DNA of 64,000 nt from OM182 bacterium MED-G28 (GTDB taxonomy: Bacteria; Pseudomonadota; Gammaproteobacteria; Pseudomonadales; Pseudohongiellaceae), in assembly GCA_002457215.1 (NCBI GenBank), contig NTJZ01000010.1:1-64000 (forward strand). The letters run 5' to 3'. The position numbers and the translations under genes are program-made. The notes under the pieces are model-generated. The model ran no database searches. It was not told the DNA's origin and saw only the letters and a program-made list of their open reading frames with translations. Positions 54,107 through 63,552 of the stretch are shown here, piece by piece (position 1 is the stretch's first letter; each line of letters starts with the position of its first letter).

Positions 54107-55684
54107 TTATTCCCACTCGATGGTGGCAGGAGGTTTACTGGAAATGTCATAGCTAACCCTGGAGACATCTGCAATTTCATTCATTATTCGATTTGAAACA
54201 ATTTCTAGAAGCTCGGGATCTAGTCTTGCCCAGCGTGCGGTCATAAAATCGATAGTCTCAACAGCTCTTAAAGTAATCACATAAGAATAACGTCGCGCAT
54301 CACCCACTACACCTACGGACTTGACCGGCAGAAAAACAGCAAATGCCTGACTTACTTTATGATAGCAATCAGAGCGATGCAGCTCTTCAATAAAGATTGC
54401 ATCCGCTTGCCGTAAAATATCGCAGTATTCCTTTTTGACTTCTTCCAATACGCGCACCCCTAACCCAGGCCCTGGAAAAGGGTGTCGGTAGACCATGTCA
54501 TAAGGGAGTCCTAGTTCAAGACCTATTTTTCTTACTTCATCTTTAAACAGTTCACGCAATGGTTCCACTAGGCCCATGCGCATATCGTCAGGTAATCCAC
54601 CCACGTTGTGGTGAGACTTTATGACATGAGCTTTTCCTGTCTTCGACCCCGCGGATTCGATAACATCTGGATAGATAGTGCCTTGGGCGAGCCAATTCAC
54701 ATCTTTTAATTTCCCTGCTTCTTCTTCGAATACTTCAATAAACGTATTGCCAATTACTTTTCGTTTTTCCTCCGGGTCTGTGACACCTGCCAGACCGGAG
54801 AGAAACTTAGTTTCAGCATCTGCTCGAAGCACTTTTATGCCCATATTATTAGCAAAGGTAGACATCACCTGATCACCTTCATTGAGCCTTAGTAGTCCGT
54901 TGTCAACAAACACACAAGTCAGTTGATCGCCAATTGCTTTATGCAAGAGCGCGGCAACCACCGAAGAATCAACACCTCCAGACAAGCCCAGTAGAACTTT
55001 ATCTGCCCCGACCTTGTTGCGGACGGTAGTAATCGCATCCTCAATAATAGTTTCGGCGGTCCAAAGCGATTCGCAACCACAAATATCATGTACGAACCTT
55101 TCGAGAATATTTTGACCCTGCAAGGTATGAGTCACTTCCGGATGGAACTGAATACCATAGAGCTTTCGTCTTTCATCACACATTGAAGCAACAGGCGCAC
55201 TCTCTGTGCGTGCGACTACTTGAAAACCTTCCGGCGCTTCAGTTACCTTATCCCCATGGCTCATCCATACATCGAGCTGTGAATTGCCAGTATTTGCAAG
55301 CCGATCCTCAATACCATCTAGCAATTTACTACGGCCTGTAACCTCAACCTGGGCAAAACCAAATTCAGATTTATCTGATGCCTTTACTTTCCCACCAAAC
55401 TCTTCAGCCATAGTTTGCATGCCATAGCATATTCCCAATATCGGCACGCCGTAATCATAGACAACAGCGCTAGCGCGAGGCGATACCTCAGTGTGAGCTG
55501 ACTCAGGACTACCAGAAAAGATAATACCTTGAGGGTCAAATTCAGTTAGATGCTCCTCCTCAACCGCATAATCCCAAATTTCGCAATAAACTCCTGCCTC
55601 GCGAACTCGCCGCGCAATTAGCTGAGTATATTGGGAGCCGAAATCCAGAATGAGAACCTTCTGGGAATGAATATTTGCTGTCAT
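54107..55684 (-). CDS. guaA: GMP synthase (glutamine-hydrolysing)
   Basis: GuaA converts XMP to GMP with glutamine and ATP. The 525-residue protein has the class I glutaminase domain (nucleophile in [14 protein letters not shown], His-Glu in [11 protein letters not shown]), the ATP-pyrophosphatase P-loop [17 protein letters not shown] and the dimerisation domain ([19 protein letters not shown] block, KPPATIEWE end). It follows guaB on the same strand after about 160 bases. Its 3' end, coding T-I-E-W-E-stop, is the parent of the repeats that run through the next 7 kb. Confidence 0.98.
   Translation of the reverse strand: MTANIHSQKVLILDFGSQYTQLIARRVREAGVYCEIWDYAVEEEHLTEFDPQGIIFSGSPESAHTEVSPRASAVVYDYGVPILGICYGMQTMAEEFGGKVKASDKSEFGFAQVEVTGRSKLLDGIEDRLANTGNSQLDVWMSHGDKVTEAPEGFQVVARTESAPVASMCDERRKLYGIQFHPEVTHTLQGQNILERFVHDICGCESLWTAETIIEDAITTVRNKVGADKVLLGLSGGVDSSVVAALLHKAIGDQLTCVFVDNGLLRLNEGDQVMSTFANNMGIKVLRADAETKFLSGLAGVTDPEEKRKVIGNTFIEVFEEEAGKLKDVNWLAQGTIYPDVIESAGSKTGKAHVIKSHHNVGGLPDDMRMGLVEPLRELFKDEVRKIGLELGLPYDMVYRHPFPGPGLGVRVLEEVKKEYCDILRQADAIFIEELHRSDCYHKVSQAFAVFLPVKSVGVVGDARRYSYVITLRAVETIDFMTARWARLDPELLEIVSNRIMNEIADVSRVSYDISSKPPATIEWE
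54108..54124 (-). repeat. Native guaA 3' end, presumptive attachment site R0
   Basis: TATTCCCACTCGATGGT differs from R1 and R2 at only two positions, both silent in the Thr-Ile codons. The 3' end of guaA is a known integration target of genomic-island tyrosine recombinases. Treating it as the attachment site is inference from the downstream copies. Confidence 0.65.
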
Positions 55685-55841
55685 TTTACTAATCAGTTAT
55701 CTGGAATCTAAGTTCTAAAACAAAGTTGGGCTTTATCTTCATACAATCCAGACCAAATTAAATCAGACATGGATACAAGCTTAATATGCGACTCGATCAC
55801 TAACTCTTTCTAAAAGGTATCTCGGTAAGTAATTTAGCATC

Positions 55842-57311
55842 CTAACTAACGCGGTAGTTGGGCGCTTCTTTTGTAATACTCACGTCATGAACATGGGATT
55901 CTGACATCCCGGCTCCAGTAATTTTGACGAACTGCGTCTTTGTCCGCATTTCAGCAATATCCTTACACCCCGTATAACCCATTGAAGAACGTAGCCCACC
56001 CATCATCTGATGAACGATGGCGGACATGGGTCCTTTATAGGGAACCCTGCCTTCGATGCCTTCTGGAACTAGCTTTTCAGTGCCAGATTCAATGTCTTGA
56101 AAATAACGATCGCTTGATCCTTGAGAGTGCGACATGGCTCCTAGTGAACCCATACCACGATAGGCCTTATAACTTCTACCTTGATAAAGTTCCACTTCAC
56201 CAGGTGCCTCTTCAGACCCTGCTAGCAGACTCCCTATCATTACTACGTTAGCGCCAGCAGCGATCACCTTGGCAATGTCACCGGAATATCGAATCCCGCC
56301 ATCCGAAATAACACAGACATCGGTTCCTTTTACTGCTTCGACCACATTTGAAACTGCTGTTATTTGAGGAACGCCTACACCAGTAACGATCCGAGTCGTA
56401 CAGATGGAGCCTGGGCCGATTCCAACTTTCACTGCATCTACACCGGCTTTTACTAGATCTTTTGCAGCGGAAGCGGTAGCAATGTTGCCACCAACCACTG
56501 GGATCTCTGGATATCTGGTTTTAATGGACCTAACTTGATCAATCACACCCTGGGAATGTCCATGGGCCGTGTCTACAACAATTATATCTACTCCGGCTTC
56601 GATAATCGCATCTACTCGATCCGCAGCATCTGCACCTGTTCCAACTGCAGCCGCAGACCGAAGTCTTCCCATATCATCCTTAGCTGCATTGGGAAAATCT
56701 TCCGACTTACGAATGTCTTTTAAGGTTATTAGCCCCTTTAACTCAAAACCACCATTTACAACCAAAATCTTTTCAATGCGATGACGATGCAGTAGTTCTT
56801 TCACTTCATCAAGTTCGAAATTCTCACCAACAGTCACCAATTTCTCCTTTGGTGTCATGATGGTATCGATGGTTGCATCGAGGTTGACCTCGAAACGAAC
56901 ATCTCGACTGGTAACAATACCCGCCAAACCAGCGCTATCTAAAACTGGCATACCCGAAATATCGTTTTCTTTCATTAATGCGACTAAATCTCTGATAGTC
57001 GCAGTTACAGGAATGGTGAATGGGTCGCGCACCACTCCGCTTTCATATTTTTTTACGAGGCGAACTTCGCGAGCTTGTTTGTCGATGCCCATGCTCTTAT
57101 GGATTACACCTAGGCCACCTTCTTGAGCCATCGCAATAGCCAAGCGAGATTCCGTCACGGTATCCATTGCCGATGAAATCAAAGGGATTTTTAACGCGAT
57201 TGACCGCGTTAAACTGGATTCTAGGTTAACCGACTTAGGGAGAACATTTGAATGGGCAGGGAGCAGCAAAACATCATCGAATGTTAGAGCCTCTTCAGCA
57301 ATACGTAACAT
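55842..57311 (-). CDS. guaB: IMP dehydrogenase
   Basis: GuaB oxidises IMP to XMP with NAD+, the rate-limiting step to GMP. The ATG at 57311 gives 489 residues starting [21 protein letters not shown], the family N-terminus. An upstream in-frame start at 57383 would add 24 unlike residues. Two CBS domains (about 90-205) sit inside the TIM barrel. The catalytic loop [20 protein letters not shown] holds the active-site Cys, and the flap contains [10 protein letters not shown]. It is upstream of guaA in the usual guaBA order. Confidence 0.97.
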   Translation of the reverse strand: MLRIAEEALTFDDVLLLPAHSNVLPKSVNLESSLTRSIALKIPLISSAMDTVTESRLAIAMAQEGGLGVIHKSMGIDKQAREVRLVKKYESGVVRDPFTIPVTATIRDLVALMKENDISGMPVLDSAGLAGIVTSRDVRFEVNLDATIDTIMTPKEKLVTVGENFELDEVKELLHRHRIEKILVVNGGFELKGLITLKDIRKSEDFPNAAKDDMGRLRSAAAVGTGADAADRVDAIIEAGVDIIVVDTAHGHSQGVIDQVRSIKTRYPEIPVVGGNIATASAAKDLVKAGVDAVKVGIGPGSICTTRIVTGVGVPQITAVSNVVEAVKGTDVCVISDGGIRYSGDIAKVIAAGANVVMIGSLLAGSEEAPGEVELYQGRSYKAYRGMGSLGAMSHSQGSSDRYFQDIESGTEKLVPEGIEGRVPYKGPMSAIVHQMMGGLRSSMGYTGCKDIAEMRTKTQFVKITGAGMSESHVHDVSITKEAPNYRVS

Positions 57312-57523
57312 AAGATTACCACTATCTGCAAAAACGGCATTATACAGATGGGCTTTAATCTTGTACAGAGAGAACTTCAACACGAGTTATTCAGCCGGGT
57401 ATATTGACTAACACCTCGAGACAGTTAATTACAGCTATAGCGTAAAATATTGCTTTTAGCTAAGCTATGCAGACTAAAAAATCTATCTCGAAAATCGCCA
57501 TCCTTAACTTCTGAGACACTGGA

Positions 57524-58351
57524 ATGGACAAAACAAAACAATCAAACTTAGTCATTCAGAAATTAGTACAGGAACCTACCGTACATTTTTTTCTCATGGC
57601 AGTAGTAATATTTGTAATTTATGCAATTTCGCAAACTAACAGAGAAAATCTACTGGAAGTAGACCAACGAGAAATTGACGCGCGAGTATTCATACAGGAA
57701 ATGACTACGGGCCAGCCTTTAAATGATGAGCAACGACAGTTTATTGCATCTAACTATGTTGAAGAACAGATACTTGTAAGAGAGGCAATCGCTTTAGGCT
57801 TGGACAATGATGCAAGAATTCACGACATGCTTGCACAGAAAATGCGCCATGTTTTAAGCGGGGACGTTATACAACCCACCGCTGATGATCTGAACAATTA
57901 TTATGAAGAAAACCTGGAGCGTTATCGAACTCTGCCTTTGGTATCGGTGAACGAGCTCGTCCTGAATACTCAAGATGAGCTGAGCGCAGAGGTCCAAGCC
58001 TTTCTAGACTCGGGCTCTAATGCAGAAATGATTCTAGCGGCAACTGCTGGCAATGAAGCTCCACTGCCAAATGTAAATCGCATCGACTTGGCGAATATTT
58101 TTAGTCCAGAGTTTAGCGAACAAGTTTTTAATGCGGAGTCTGAGAGCTGGGTTGGCCCATATACTAGTAATCGTGGCCAGCATTGGCTAAAGATCACTGA
58201 ACGTAGCGAAGCAAATTTACCCCCGTTAAACGAAATCACCGATCGAGTGAGATTAGACTGGATTGCCGAAGAAGAAGAAATATTGCTTCAACAAGAAGTC
58301 GACAAGCTTTGGGATCAGTACACGATTATCGTTGCCAATGAAGAAAATTAG
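57524..58351 (+). CDS. PpiC-type (parvulin) peptidyl-prolyl isomerase, membrane anchored
   Basis: This 275-residue protein has an N-terminal helix (FFLMAVVIFVIYAIS), a SurA/PpiD-like N-terminal region with an unusually long helical linker, and a C-terminal rotamase-like domain. The latter includes LANIFSPEFSEQVFNAESESWVGPYTSNRGQHWLKITERSEANLPPL. This parvulin fold is divergent in its active site. It probably assists folding of exported proteins. It overlaps the next gene by 14 bases; this PpiC/HupE pairing recurs in marine gammaproteobacteria as far as I recall. Confidence 0.83.
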   Translation: MDKTKQSNLVIQKLVQEPTVHFFLMAVVIFVIYAISQTNRENLLEVDQREIDARVFIQEMTTGQPLNDEQRQFIASNYVEEQILVREAIALGLDNDARIHDMLAQKMRHVLSGDVIQPTADDLNNYYEENLERYRTLPLVSVNELVLNTQDELSAEVQAFLDSGSNAEMILAATAGNEAPLPNVNRIDLANIFSPEFSEQVFNAESESWVGPYTSNRGQHWLKITERSEANLPPLNEITDRVRLDWIAEEEEILLQQEVDKLWDQYTIIVANEEN

Positions 58352-59330
58352 TCGTTTATTAATAATAATGTTATCGCAGTTTATGCTGCCAACGATTGCC
58401 TCCGGTCACGATATAGATGTTACTGGTGTGGCGCGGGTATTGATGTATGAACAGGAAAACAATACATATCAACTTTCTATTGTCGACCAACAAGTTCCTC
58501 CAATTTTCAACATAGAAAGAATATTGCCAGAACGCTGCACAAGTTTAGACCCAAGTCGATTTAGTTATCGCTTCCAGTGCCAACCAAAATTAAACGTAGA
58601 AGACAGCATTACCTTTCCATGGAGTTTTGAAGGAGTGGTTGTAATCGCGCAATGGGGCGACGGGAGTGATGTCTCTGGATTCTTTCCCGGCGACGGGAGC
58701 TTTGTAGAAGTTCCTCTTGCTCAGTTAAAAGCTGGAGCAGCCTCAATTTCAAGTTTAGCGATTACTTATCTTGAATTAGGGGCTGAACATATATTATTTG
58801 GCATTGACCATTTATTGTTCGTCCTAGGATTGCTTTTGTTACTACAAGGTTTTTGGAAATTAATTAAAACAATTACCGCTTTCACGATCGCTCACAGCAT
58901 TACTCTTGCTTTTGCTGTGCTTGGAATTTTTCCCGTTCCAAATGCTCCTATTGAGGTTTTAATCGCGTTGTCTATCGTTTTTCTTGCTCGAGAAGTTATT
59001 ATGGGACAGAGAGGTCATTTAACTCTAGTTCATTCGAAACCATGGATTGTAGCTTTCATTTTTGGGCTGTTTCATGGATTTGGATTTGCGGGAGCTCTCG
59101 GAGAATTAGGGCTCAGTGATGCCGATATACCTCTTGCATTACTCTTCTTCAACCTTGGAGTTGAAGCTGGCCAAGTGGCATTTATCGCACTATTACTTGC
59201 TGCTAATCACTTATTCATGAAATTCTCAAAAGACCTAATGCCAAGCATACAAAGAGGGCTTGCCTATGGTCTTGGTGGCATTGCAATGTTTTGGTTCTTG
59301 GAGCGCGTTCCAGCACTGGTCATAGTTTGA
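58338..59330 (+). CDS. HupE/UreJ-like membrane protein
   Basis: This is a 330-residue protein with a signal peptide (MKKISRLLIIMLSQFMLPTIASGHD) and an exported N-terminal beta-rich domain to about residue 130. A HupE/UreJ-type core of about six helices follows, with GAEHILFGIDHLLFVLGLLLLL, TAFTIAHSITLAFAVLG and GLFHGFGFAGALGELGL. These His motifs are typical of HupE nickel or metal transporters, but no hydrogenase or urease is nearby. The ATG at 58338 is chosen; the frame is open back to 58263. It overlaps PpiC by 14 bases and ends TGATG with the monooxygenase. Confidence 0.85.
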   Translation: MKKISRLLIIMLSQFMLPTIASGHDIDVTGVARVLMYEQENNTYQLSIVDQQVPPIFNIERILPERCTSLDPSRFSYRFQCQPKLNVEDSITFPWSFEGVVVIAQWGDGSDVSGFFPGDGSFVEVPLAQLKAGAASISSLAITYLELGAEHILFGIDHLLFVLGLLLLLQGFWKLIKTITAFTIAHSITLAFAVLGIFPVPNAPIEVLIALSIVFLAREVIMGQRGHLTLVHSKPWIVAFIFGLFHGFGFAGALGELGLSDADIPLALLFFNLGVEAGQVAFIALLLAANHLFMKFSKDLMPSIQRGLAYGLGGIAMFWFLERVPALVIV

Positions 59331-60925
59331 TGAACGCAGAAAGAAGCATTGATATTGTTATAGTGGGCGCTGGATTTGCAGGTATGTATGCCCTCTACAA
59401 AATGCGGCGACTCGGCTTCGATGTTCAAGTCTACGAAGCCGGCGGAGGCGTTGGTGGAACCTGGTATTGGAATCGCTATCCGGGTGCCCGATGCGATGTG
59501 AATAGCTTAGAATATTCTTATCAGTTTTCAGATGACTTGCAACAAGAATGGAACTGGTCTGAAAAGTATTCATCTCAACCAGAAATTCTTGACTACGCAA
59601 ATCACGTTGCCGATCGTTTTGACCTGCGTGACAGCATTCAATTTAATACCCGAATTGCCAGCTTGCAATTTGATGAAAGCAGCAAACTTTGGCTTGGTGA
59701 AACGGAGCAAGGAGAATATTTTTTTGCTCACTACTGCATCATGGCAACTGGTTGTCTATCAAAACACAATATTCCAGATTTTAAAGGACTAGAAAACTAT
59801 TCCGGTGAGTTATTACACACTGGTCAATGGCCCCATGGGGAAGTAAATTTTAGCGGAAAATCTGTGGGCATCATTGGCACTGGTTCTTCTGCAATTCAAT
59901 CTATACCAATAATTGCTCAGCAAGCGCGAAAGCTCACAGTTTTTCAGCGCACAGCGAGCTTTTCTATTCCAGCGCATAACGCGGCTATGGATAAAGCTTA
60001 TGAGCGGGAAATAAAAGCTAACTATGCCGCGTTTAGAGAACAGAACGCTCAGCGCTATGCAGCCTTAAACAACAAACCTAATCCAGCATCTGCCTTAGAA
60101 ATGAGTGAAAGTGACAGGGAAACAATTTACGAACAACGGTGGCTTGAAGGAGGTCTGCCGTTTCTAGCGAGCTTTAATGACCTTGGCATCAATGCTACTG
60201 CAAATGCTACGGCAGCAGATTTTGTGCATCGAAAAATAAAACAGATCGTTACAGACCCAAAAGTCGCTGCAATGCTTTGTCCGGAAACTGTAATGGGGTG
60301 CAAACGCTTATGTGTGGACACCAACTACTACGCAACCTTTAATCAAGATAATGTTGAGCTAGTTGACGTCAATGCATCTGCGATTGAATCCATAACGAAA
60401 ACCGGCCTAAAAACAACCAACACAGAATATAAGTTTGATTCGCTCATCTTAGCAACCGGTTTCGACGCTATGACTGGCGCACTTCTCTCTATCGACATAA
60501 AAGGACCATCAAATCAAACCCTCAAAGACCATTGGCGGGATGGACCAACTAATTTTCTTGGCCTATCAATCAATGGTTTTCCAAATCTCTTTATGATCAC
60601 AGGACCAGGTAGCCCTTCAGTCCTGGCAAATATGATTGTTGCTATTGAACAACATGTCGATTTTATCGCTGATCTTTTGGTTTCAATGCGTGGTGCAAAT
60701 CAAATGCGGGTAGAAGCGAGTCTCGAAGCAGAACTAAGTTGGGTTAAAACGGTAAATCGGATTGCAGACCAAACTTTATATCCCCGGGGCTGCAAGTCTT
60801 GGTACTCCGGTTCAAATATCCCTGGCAAGCCTCGTGTTTTTATGCCGTACCTTGGCTACCCTTCCTACGTAGACAAATGTAACAAAATAGCAGCAGAAGG
60901 TTATCGTGGGTTCGATTTTGCTTAG
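59330..60925 (+). CDS. Baeyer-Villiger-type flavin monooxygenase
   Basis: This 531-residue FAD/NADPH enzyme probably inserts oxygen next to a ketone carbonyl. Rossmann motifs VIVGAGFAGMYALYKM and VGIIGTGSSAIQSIP bind FAD and NADPH. GVGGTWYWNRYPGARCDVNSLEY is the BVMO signature. The fingerprint F-x-G-x3-H-x3-W-P appears as YSGELLHTGQWP, with Tyr replacing Phe. The ATG overlaps the TGA of the HupE gene, so translation is coupled. The substrate is unknown. A link to the HupE partner would be odd and may be cotranscription only. Confidence 0.9.
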   Translation: MNAERSIDIVIVGAGFAGMYALYKMRRLGFDVQVYEAGGGVGGTWYWNRYPGARCDVNSLEYSYQFSDDLQQEWNWSEKYSSQPEILDYANHVADRFDLRDSIQFNTRIASLQFDESSKLWLGETEQGEYFFAHYCIMATGCLSKHNIPDFKGLENYSGELLHTGQWPHGEVNFSGKSVGIIGTGSSAIQSIPIIAQQARKLTVFQRTASFSIPAHNAAMDKAYEREIKANYAAFREQNAQRYAALNNKPNPASALEMSESDRETIYEQRWLEGGLPFLASFNDLGINATANATAADFVHRKIKQIVTDPKVAAMLCPETVMGCKRLCVDTNYYATFNQDNVELVDVNASAIESITKTGLKTTNTEYKFDSLILATGFDAMTGALLSIDIKGPSNQTLKDHWRDGPTNFLGLSINGFPNLFMITGPGSPSVLANMIVAIEQHVDFIADLLVSMRGANQMRVEASLEAELSWVKTVNRIADQTLYPRGCKSWYSGSNIPGKPRVFMPYLGYPSYVDKCNKIAAEGYRGFDFA

Positions 60926-61001
60926 TGTGTTCTGATGATTTCACCTTACGCCGATGGAATAAATCGAGGACTCCGTTAATCTTTATTTCCTCGCTATTAA
61001 T

Positions 61002-61436
61002 TTATTGATTTTGATATTGCTGGTGACAGCTTTCACAGGGAGGGTACAGTAAATTATTCCCTGCTTCCGACAAAGCCTCTTCATTTCGAGCCTCAACTGC
61101 AGCGATAACGGCTCTGGCGGCTGCAATCATTTCATTATTATACGATTGCCACTCGATTTCTCGCGCTAAGCGCTCTTCACCCTCTCCCGCACCGCCACGA
61201 GCTAGTAAACCACCAGCACCTATTACCGAGAGCGCTGCATTCTGGACCTCTAGCCACTGAGCATCGCTTTCCAGTTGATAGGCACCCCAAATGGTCGCTG
61301 TGGTTGGAGTAATTATTCCATTCATAATCTCTTTAACAGAGAGCAGAGGTGACGAGCCATCTTCGTCTTGGGAAATACTAGACGAGCTCAAACCAAGAAT
61401 CAGTAACCCTATGATAATATTGATTTTTATATTCAT
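61002..61436 (-). CDS. Cytochrome c-prime/c556-like exported cytochrome
   Basis: This 144-residue protein has a signal peptide (MNIKINIIIGLLILGLSSSSISQ) and a helical domain. A single C-terminal haem motif, CESCHQQY, is where it lies in cytochrome c-prime and c556 proteins. The ATG at 61436 is chosen because it starts the signal peptide; longer in-frame starts exist to 61508. It probably carries electrons in the periplasm; partner unknown. Confidence 0.82.
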   Translation of the reverse strand: MNIKINIIIGLLILGLSSSSISQDEDGSSPLLSVKEIMNGIITPTTATIWGAYQLESDAQWLEVQNAALSVIGAGGLLARGGAGEGEERLAREIEWQSYNNEMIAAARAVIAAVEARNEEALSEAGNNLLYPPCESCHQQYQNQ

Positions 61437-61694
61437 TTTTACAGAAGCCTCTATTCTTTTAACCATCAAATTCTGGCAAAACCTCGAATAAGGGATGATA
61501 CACACCAATTCTTAAATTTCTTCTACTTTCCGGGCTTTTTATTTTAAACTAAAGTACTTCAAATCATCTGATTTCATTAAACATTTTGTGACAAATCTGC
61601 TTTAATCTGTGCTCATTCTTACCTCTCTTGCTAAGGCACTAAGATGATTGTGGCGGAGATGCTCATAAACCTTTTAACTTAAGAGAATTGCTCC

Positions 61695-62627
61695 ATGAAA
61701 ATTTTCTCTCTAAAGAAATTTCTTACAATCTGCTGGTTAACAATTTTAGTTACTCAGGCAAATGCAGAGTTGTGGGACGAAGTAGAACATGGCTACGCTG
61801 ATAGTGATGGCGTGAGTATCCACTATGCCACCATCGGCGAAGGTCCCTTAGTAGTCATGATCCATGGCTTTCCTGACTTTTGGTACAGCTGGCGCCACCA
61901 AATGGAAGGCTTAAAGGATAGCTTTAAAGTAGTTGCTATCGATCAACGTGGCTACAACCTAAGTGATAAGCCAGAAGGCAATGAAAACTACAGTATGCGT
62001 CACCTGGTAGGAGATGTAGCAGCGGTAATCACGCACTTGGGAGAGGAAAAGGCAACCATAGTGGGTCATGATTGGGGCGGTAGTGTTTCCTGGCAATTTG
62101 CTTTTGCTCTACCACAAATGGTCGAAAATTTGGTCATACTAAATCTCCCGCATCCTAATGGAATGGCACGAGAATTATCTTCAAATGCCGAACAACAAGA
62201 AAACAGCAGTTATGCTCGCACTTTCATCGAAGGCTCATCGTCTGACCCTGACATCTTATTCGGTGGTCCTATGACTGCAGAGACTCTGTCATTTTGGGTC
62301 GCAGATGCAGAAGCTCGCGAGAAATACACCCAAGCATTTCAAAAGTCTAGTTTTGATGGAATGCTTGCTTACTATAAGCAGAACTACCCAAGAGCCAGCT
62401 CCAGTTCCACGCCGCCCCCAAAAGCACCTCAACTTAATGTCCCTTTGTTAGTGTTTCACGGGCTGCAGGACACCGCACTTCATTCTGACGGATTAAATAA
62501 CACCTGGGATTGGAATGACAAAGATACCACTATAGTATCGGCCCCTACGGCAAATCATTTTGTGCAACAAGACGCAGCAGAGCTAGTCACTTCAACAATA
62601 AAATGGTGGCTAAAGGCAAGACAATAA
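61695..62627 (+). CDS. Exported alpha/beta hydrolase (epoxide hydrolase-like)
   Basis: This is a 310-residue protein with a signal peptide (KKFLTICWLTILVTQANA). The core shows the oxyanion HGFPDFW, IDQRGYNLSDKP and the nucleophile elbow VGHDWGGSVSWQFAF. An Asp in H-D-W-G-G at the nucleophile position is the mark of epoxide hydrolases and haloalkane dehalogenases. The catalytic His is likely in NHFVQQ. Export of such an enzyme is less common. Substrate is unknown. Confidence 0.87.
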   Translation: MKIFSLKKFLTICWLTILVTQANAELWDEVEHGYADSDGVSIHYATIGEGPLVVMIHGFPDFWYSWRHQMEGLKDSFKVVAIDQRGYNLSDKPEGNENYSMRHLVGDVAAVITHLGEEKATIVGHDWGGSVSWQFAFALPQMVENLVILNLPHPNGMARELSSNAEQQENSSYARTFIEGSSSDPDILFGGPMTAETLSFWVADAEAREKYTQAFQKSSFDGMLAYYKQNYPRASSSSTPPPKAPQLNVPLLVFHGLQDTALHSDGLNNTWDWNDKDTTIVSAPTANHFVQQDAAELVTSTIKWWLKARQ

Positions 62628-62711
62628 ACCGTAAATATTGTCATTTATGGCGATACGCATTATTAGCAATTGGATTTACTATTTCACCATTTCGTACTAT
62701 GAGGACTAGAA

Positions 62712-63452
62712 ATGAAAAAAACTTTACTAACTATACTTAGCCTATTCGTGAGCTCTCAGGTGTTCGCTGCTGATGCAGCAGCAACTCGAGAAAAAATTGA
62801 ACAAGCTTTGGGCGGAAGCATTCGCGACGAGGCAGAAGTTACACGTGACACTAATCGGAAACCAGCAGAGGTTTTAGAATTCTTCGGTCTCGAAGATGAC
62901 ATGAAAGTATTAGAAATATCGCCAGCGACTGGTTATTGGTCTAAATTTGTAGGCCCTACTCTATGCAATAACGGCGGAGAATTAGTTTTTTCAGTTGGTG
63001 TCAATAGCGCTTTCAAAAGTAATGTTATGACTCTTGATGGACTGGGCTGTTCTTCGGCGATTAATGATGAAATTAGTCTAGGCGATATGCCAGCATTTTC
63101 CTTTGATGACAATCAATTCGATATGGTGCTGACTTTTTGGAACTTACACAACCCGTCAGCAGAAGGTCGTAGAAATATGAACGAAGCGGTATTCAATGCA
63201 CTTAAATCTGGTGGAATATATGGTGCTGTAGACCACACTCGTCGTCATTTGGAGCCTACTTCAAGGGCCGCACAAAATGGCCGTCGACTGGACCCAGTAT
63301 TGGTTATCAAAGAAATGATCGATGTTGGGTTTGAGTTCGTAGATTTCAGTCCCATGCACTACCATGCGGAAGACAATCTAATGCAAGAAGTTGGTACCCC
63401 AGGGGTAAGAGGAAACACAGACCGATGGACTCTGAAGTTCCGTAAGCCTTAA
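62712..63452 (+). CDS. Exported class I methyltransferase-like protein (COG4798 type)
   Basis: This is a 246-residue protein with a clear signal peptide (MKKTLLTILSLFVSSQVFAADA). The core resembles predicted methyltransferases: VLEISPATGYWSKFVGPTL corresponds to the SAM-binding first strand and loop, NQFDMVLTFWNLHNPS to motif IV, and GGIYGAVDHTRR to the following strand. The Gly-rich loop is altered (S-P-A-T-G). Function is unknown. GAGGA lies 7 bases before the ATG. A strong terminator follows. Confidence 0.8.
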   Translation: MKKTLLTILSLFVSSQVFAADAAATREKIEQALGGSIRDEAEVTRDTNRKPAEVLEFFGLEDDMKVLEISPATGYWSKFVGPTLCNNGGELVFSVGVNSAFKSNVMTLDGLGCSSAINDEISLGDMPAFSFDDNQFDMVLTFWNLHNPSAEGRRNMNEAVFNALKSGGIYGAVDHTRRHLEPTSRAAQNGRRLDPVLVIKEMIDVGFEFVDFSPMHYHAEDNLMQEVGTPGVRGNTDRWTLKFRKP

Positions 63453-63464
63453 GTAATTTTAGTT

Positions 63465-63493
63465 AAAAAAGGGAGACTAGGTCTCCCTTTTTT
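63465..63493 (+). terminator. Rho-independent terminator after the methyltransferase gene
   Basis: GGGAGAC (63471-63477) pairs perfectly with GTCTCCC (63481-63487) across a TAG loop. Six A precede and six T follow, so it could work in both directions. It separates the methyltransferase from the aminotransferase. Confidence 0.9.
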
Positions 63494-63552
63494 GTCTCTG
63501 CTTTATTGGCAATTAGGCCCACAAAGAATTAACAAGAAAACAGATAAATACC

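Noticed and set aside
41871..54107. Integrase or transposase gene inside the accessory block
   Set aside because: No ORF in the block shows tyrosine recombinase, serine recombinase or transposase motifs.
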